Shown here: positions 62,601-64,000 of the stretch, piece by piece | Position numbering within the stretch: position 1 is the first letter of the stretch | Layout of the letters: every line of letters begins with the position of its first letter | Origin: Halictus rubicundus | Lineage: Eukaryota; Arthropoda; Insecta; Hymenoptera; Halictidae | NCBI RefSeq assembly: GCF_050948215.1 | Contig: NW_027488869.1 | Location: 1-64,000 of the forward strand | Direction: 5' to 3' | DNA: 64,000 nucleotides | The notes under the pieces: generated by a model | What the model saw: only the letters and a program-made list of their open reading frames with translations | Told to the model about the DNA's origin: nothing | Databases searched by the model: none | Position numbers and translations under genes: made by a program

Positions 62601-64000
62601 AGGATAGAATAGGATAGAGGATAGGATAGAGGATAGGATAGAGGATAGGATAGAGGATAGGATAGAGGATAGGATAGAGGATAGGATAGAGGATAGGATA
62701 GGATAGAGTATACGATAGAGGATTGGATATGATAGAGGATAGGATAGAGGATACGATAGAGGATTGGATATGATAGAGGATAGGATAGAGGATAGAATAG
62801 GATAGAGGATAGGATAGAGGATAGGATAGAGGGTAGGATAGTGGATATGATAGGATAGAGGATAGGATAGGATAAAGGATAGGATAGAGGATAGAATAGG
62901 ATAGAGGATAGGATAGAGGATAGGATAGAGGATAGGATAGGATAGAGTATACGATAGAGGATTGGATATGATGGAGGATAGGATAGAGGATACGATAGAG
63001 GATTGGATATGATAGAGGATAGGATAGAGGATAGAATAGGATAGAGCATAGGATAGAGGATAGGATAGAGGATAGGATAGAGGATAGGATAAGATAGAGG
63101 ACAGGATAGAGGATAGGATAGAGGATAGGATAGAGGATAGGATAAGATAGAGGATAGGATAGGATAGAGGATAGGATAGAGGATAGGATAGGATAGAGCA
63201 TAGGATAGGAAAGAGGATTGGATAGGATAAAGGATAGGATAGGGTAGGATAGAGGATAGGATAGGATAGAGGATAGGATAGGATAGAGGATAGGATAGGA
63301 TAGAGGATAGGATAGGATGGGTTGGAGGATAGGATAGGATAGAGGATATAATAGGATTGAGGAAAGGATAGGACAGAGGATAGGATAGGATAGAGGATAG
63401 GATAGGATACGATAGAGGATAGGATAGATGATAGGATAGGATAGAGGATCTGATAGCGGATAGGATAGGATAGAGGATCGGATAGAGGATAGGATAGGAT
63501 AGCGGATAGTATATAATAGAGTATAGAATAGGATAAAGGATAGGATAGGATAGGGGATTCGTTGGATAGAGGATAGGATAGGATAGAGGATAGGATAGGA
63601 TAGCGGATAGTATAGGATAGAGAATAGAATAGGATAAAGGATAGGATAGGATAGAGGATAGGATAGGATTGAGGATAGGATAGGATAGAGGATACGATAC
63701 GATAGAGGAAAGGATAGGGGATTGGATAGGATTGAGGATACGATAGGATAGAGGATAGGATAGGATAGAGGATAGGGTAGGATAGAGGATGGGATAGGGT
63801 AGAGGATGGGATAGGATAGAGGATACGATAGGATGGAGGGTAGGATAGGACAGAGGATGGGATGGGATAGAGGATACGATATATTACAGGATAGGATAGG
63901 ATAGAGGATAGGATAGGATAGAGTATGGGATAGGATTGAGGATAGGATAGGATTGAGGATGCGATAGGATAGAGGATAGGATAGCATAGAGGATTGGATA
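59612..64000 (+). repeat. 8,012-bp HOR, copy 2 (cut by window end)
   Basis: This begins at GAGAATAGG (59,617), preceded by GAGAATAGGTTAGG instead of the GGATCGG found before 51,605. The first 4,388 bp of the 8,012-bp unit are present, ending at GCATAGAGGATTGG, which equals 55,978 in copy 1. The remaining 3.6 kb, if complete, would lie outside the window. Confidence 0.9.

Larger units (their letters stand above)
1..64000 (+). repeat. Satellite array of 17-bp GGATA-based monomers filling the window
   Basis: The sequence consists of GGATA pentamers with a GA dinucleotide added after every second, third or fourth pentamer, giving monomers of 12, 17 and 22 bp, with 17 (GGATAGGATAGGATAGA) the most common. 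The consensus has no C on the + strand and is about 82% purine; C appears only at variant positions such as ACGATAG, GGATCGG, ACAGG and GACAGG. I saw no stretch of more than roughly 20 bases that departs from the pattern and no copy in reverse orientation. This describes a eukaryote-type satellite. Taxon and chromosomal position cannot be read from the sequence. No gene is supported anywhere: + frames are cut by TAG within every few monomers, and - frames are open only because the complementary C/T-rich repeat lacks stop triplets. Confidence 0.97.

Noticed and set aside
344..63987. Dozens of long - strand open frames (up to 2,029 codons) coding Ser/Tyr/Pro/Ile/Leu-rich repeats
   Set aside because: They exist in overlapping frames over the same bases, have no domain, signal or start context, and follow directly from a stop-free C/T-rich repeat. 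Frames are not conserved across indels between HOR copies.
1..64000. Structural protein gene (silk, mucin or antifreeze-like repeat protein)
   Set aside because: The peptide cycle is identical in all three frames as a consequence of the 17-bp period. There is no unique N- or C-terminal sequence, no intron signal and no flanking promoter.
1..64000. CRISPR array
   Set aside because: Repeats are head-to-tail without unique spacers of constant size, and no cas-like gene is present.
1..64000. Telomeric repeat or telomere-associated tract
   Set aside because: The unit GGATAGGATAGGATAGA is not a known telomere motif, and the array has hierarchical duplications and heavy variation that a telomerase-made tract would lack.
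1..64000. Simple (GATA)n (Bkm-type) microsatellite
   Set aside because: GATA appears in each monomer, but the spacing is 5 and 7 bases (GGATA plus GA), so no continuous GATA tetramer runs exist.
1..64000. Inverted repeats or hairpins of biological interest
   Set aside because: The + strand is nearly C-free, so long self-complementary pairs cannot form from the consensus. Only short palindromes such as GATATC, TCTAGA and GGATCC occur, at variant sites.

Overview
The whole 64 kb window is one satellite array with no supported gene. On the + strand nearly every base belongs to a purine-rich repeat built from the pentamer GGATA with an extra GA at intervals. The dominant monomer is the 17-mer GGATAGGATAGGATAGA (three GGATA plus GA). 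12-bp (two GGATA plus GA) and 22-bp (four plus GA) versions are interspersed, and 7-bp versions are rarer. The consensus has no C on this strand, is about 41% G+C, and runs in one orientation from end to end. I saw no rRNA, tRNA, transposable element, CRISPR array, origin or recognisable promoter. The long open frames are all on the - strand and are by-products of the repeat: its C-rich complement contains no stop codon, and the 17-bp period makes all three - frames read the same 17-residue cycle SILSYPLSYPILYPILS. Such large, homogeneous, gene-free, hierarchically duplicated satellite DNA suggests eukaryotic heterochromatin (pericentromeric, subtelomeric or sex-chromosome-like). I cannot name the organism.

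Point variants and changes in monomer length act as a barcode and reveal a mosaic of higher-order repeats (HORs). Region 1 (1-17,040) carries 11 copies of an EcoRV-marked module, seven islands of 12-bp monomers, a 2.06 kb tandem pair, and a near-perfect 4,985-bp tandem pair (about 4,860-9,815 and 9,816-14,800), followed by two partial copies. Region 2 (17,041-23,984) is a more shuffled mosaic of the same material. Region 3 (23,985-32,749) has the layout A-B-A-A-B, with A about 1.0-1.1 kb and B about 2.8 kb. Region 4 (32,750-50,560) has a different marker set: a HOR array of variable unit length (0.74-1.23 kb), a 1.29 kb tandem pair, and a 3.7-3.8 kb block duplicated about 5.4 kb apart. Region 5 (50,566-57,557) is a copy of region 2/3 sequence lying about 31.4 kb from its other copy. 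Region 6 (57,558-59,611) is fairly plain and resembles the first 340 bases of the window. From 59,612 to the end a second copy of 51,600-55,988 begins, giving an 8,012-bp tandem period cut off by the window end.

The array therefore runs past both window ends. Its layout fits repeated unequal exchange, amplification and conversion at several scales: 17 bp, 380 bp, about 1 kb, 2 kb, 5 kb, 8 kb and 31 kb. Many copies are nearly identical (for example one substitution over more than 1 kb), so these events are recent or the copies are being homogenised. Block boundaries given here were read by eye within repeats and are accurate to about one or two monomers; shifts between named markers were calculated from the printed coordinates.
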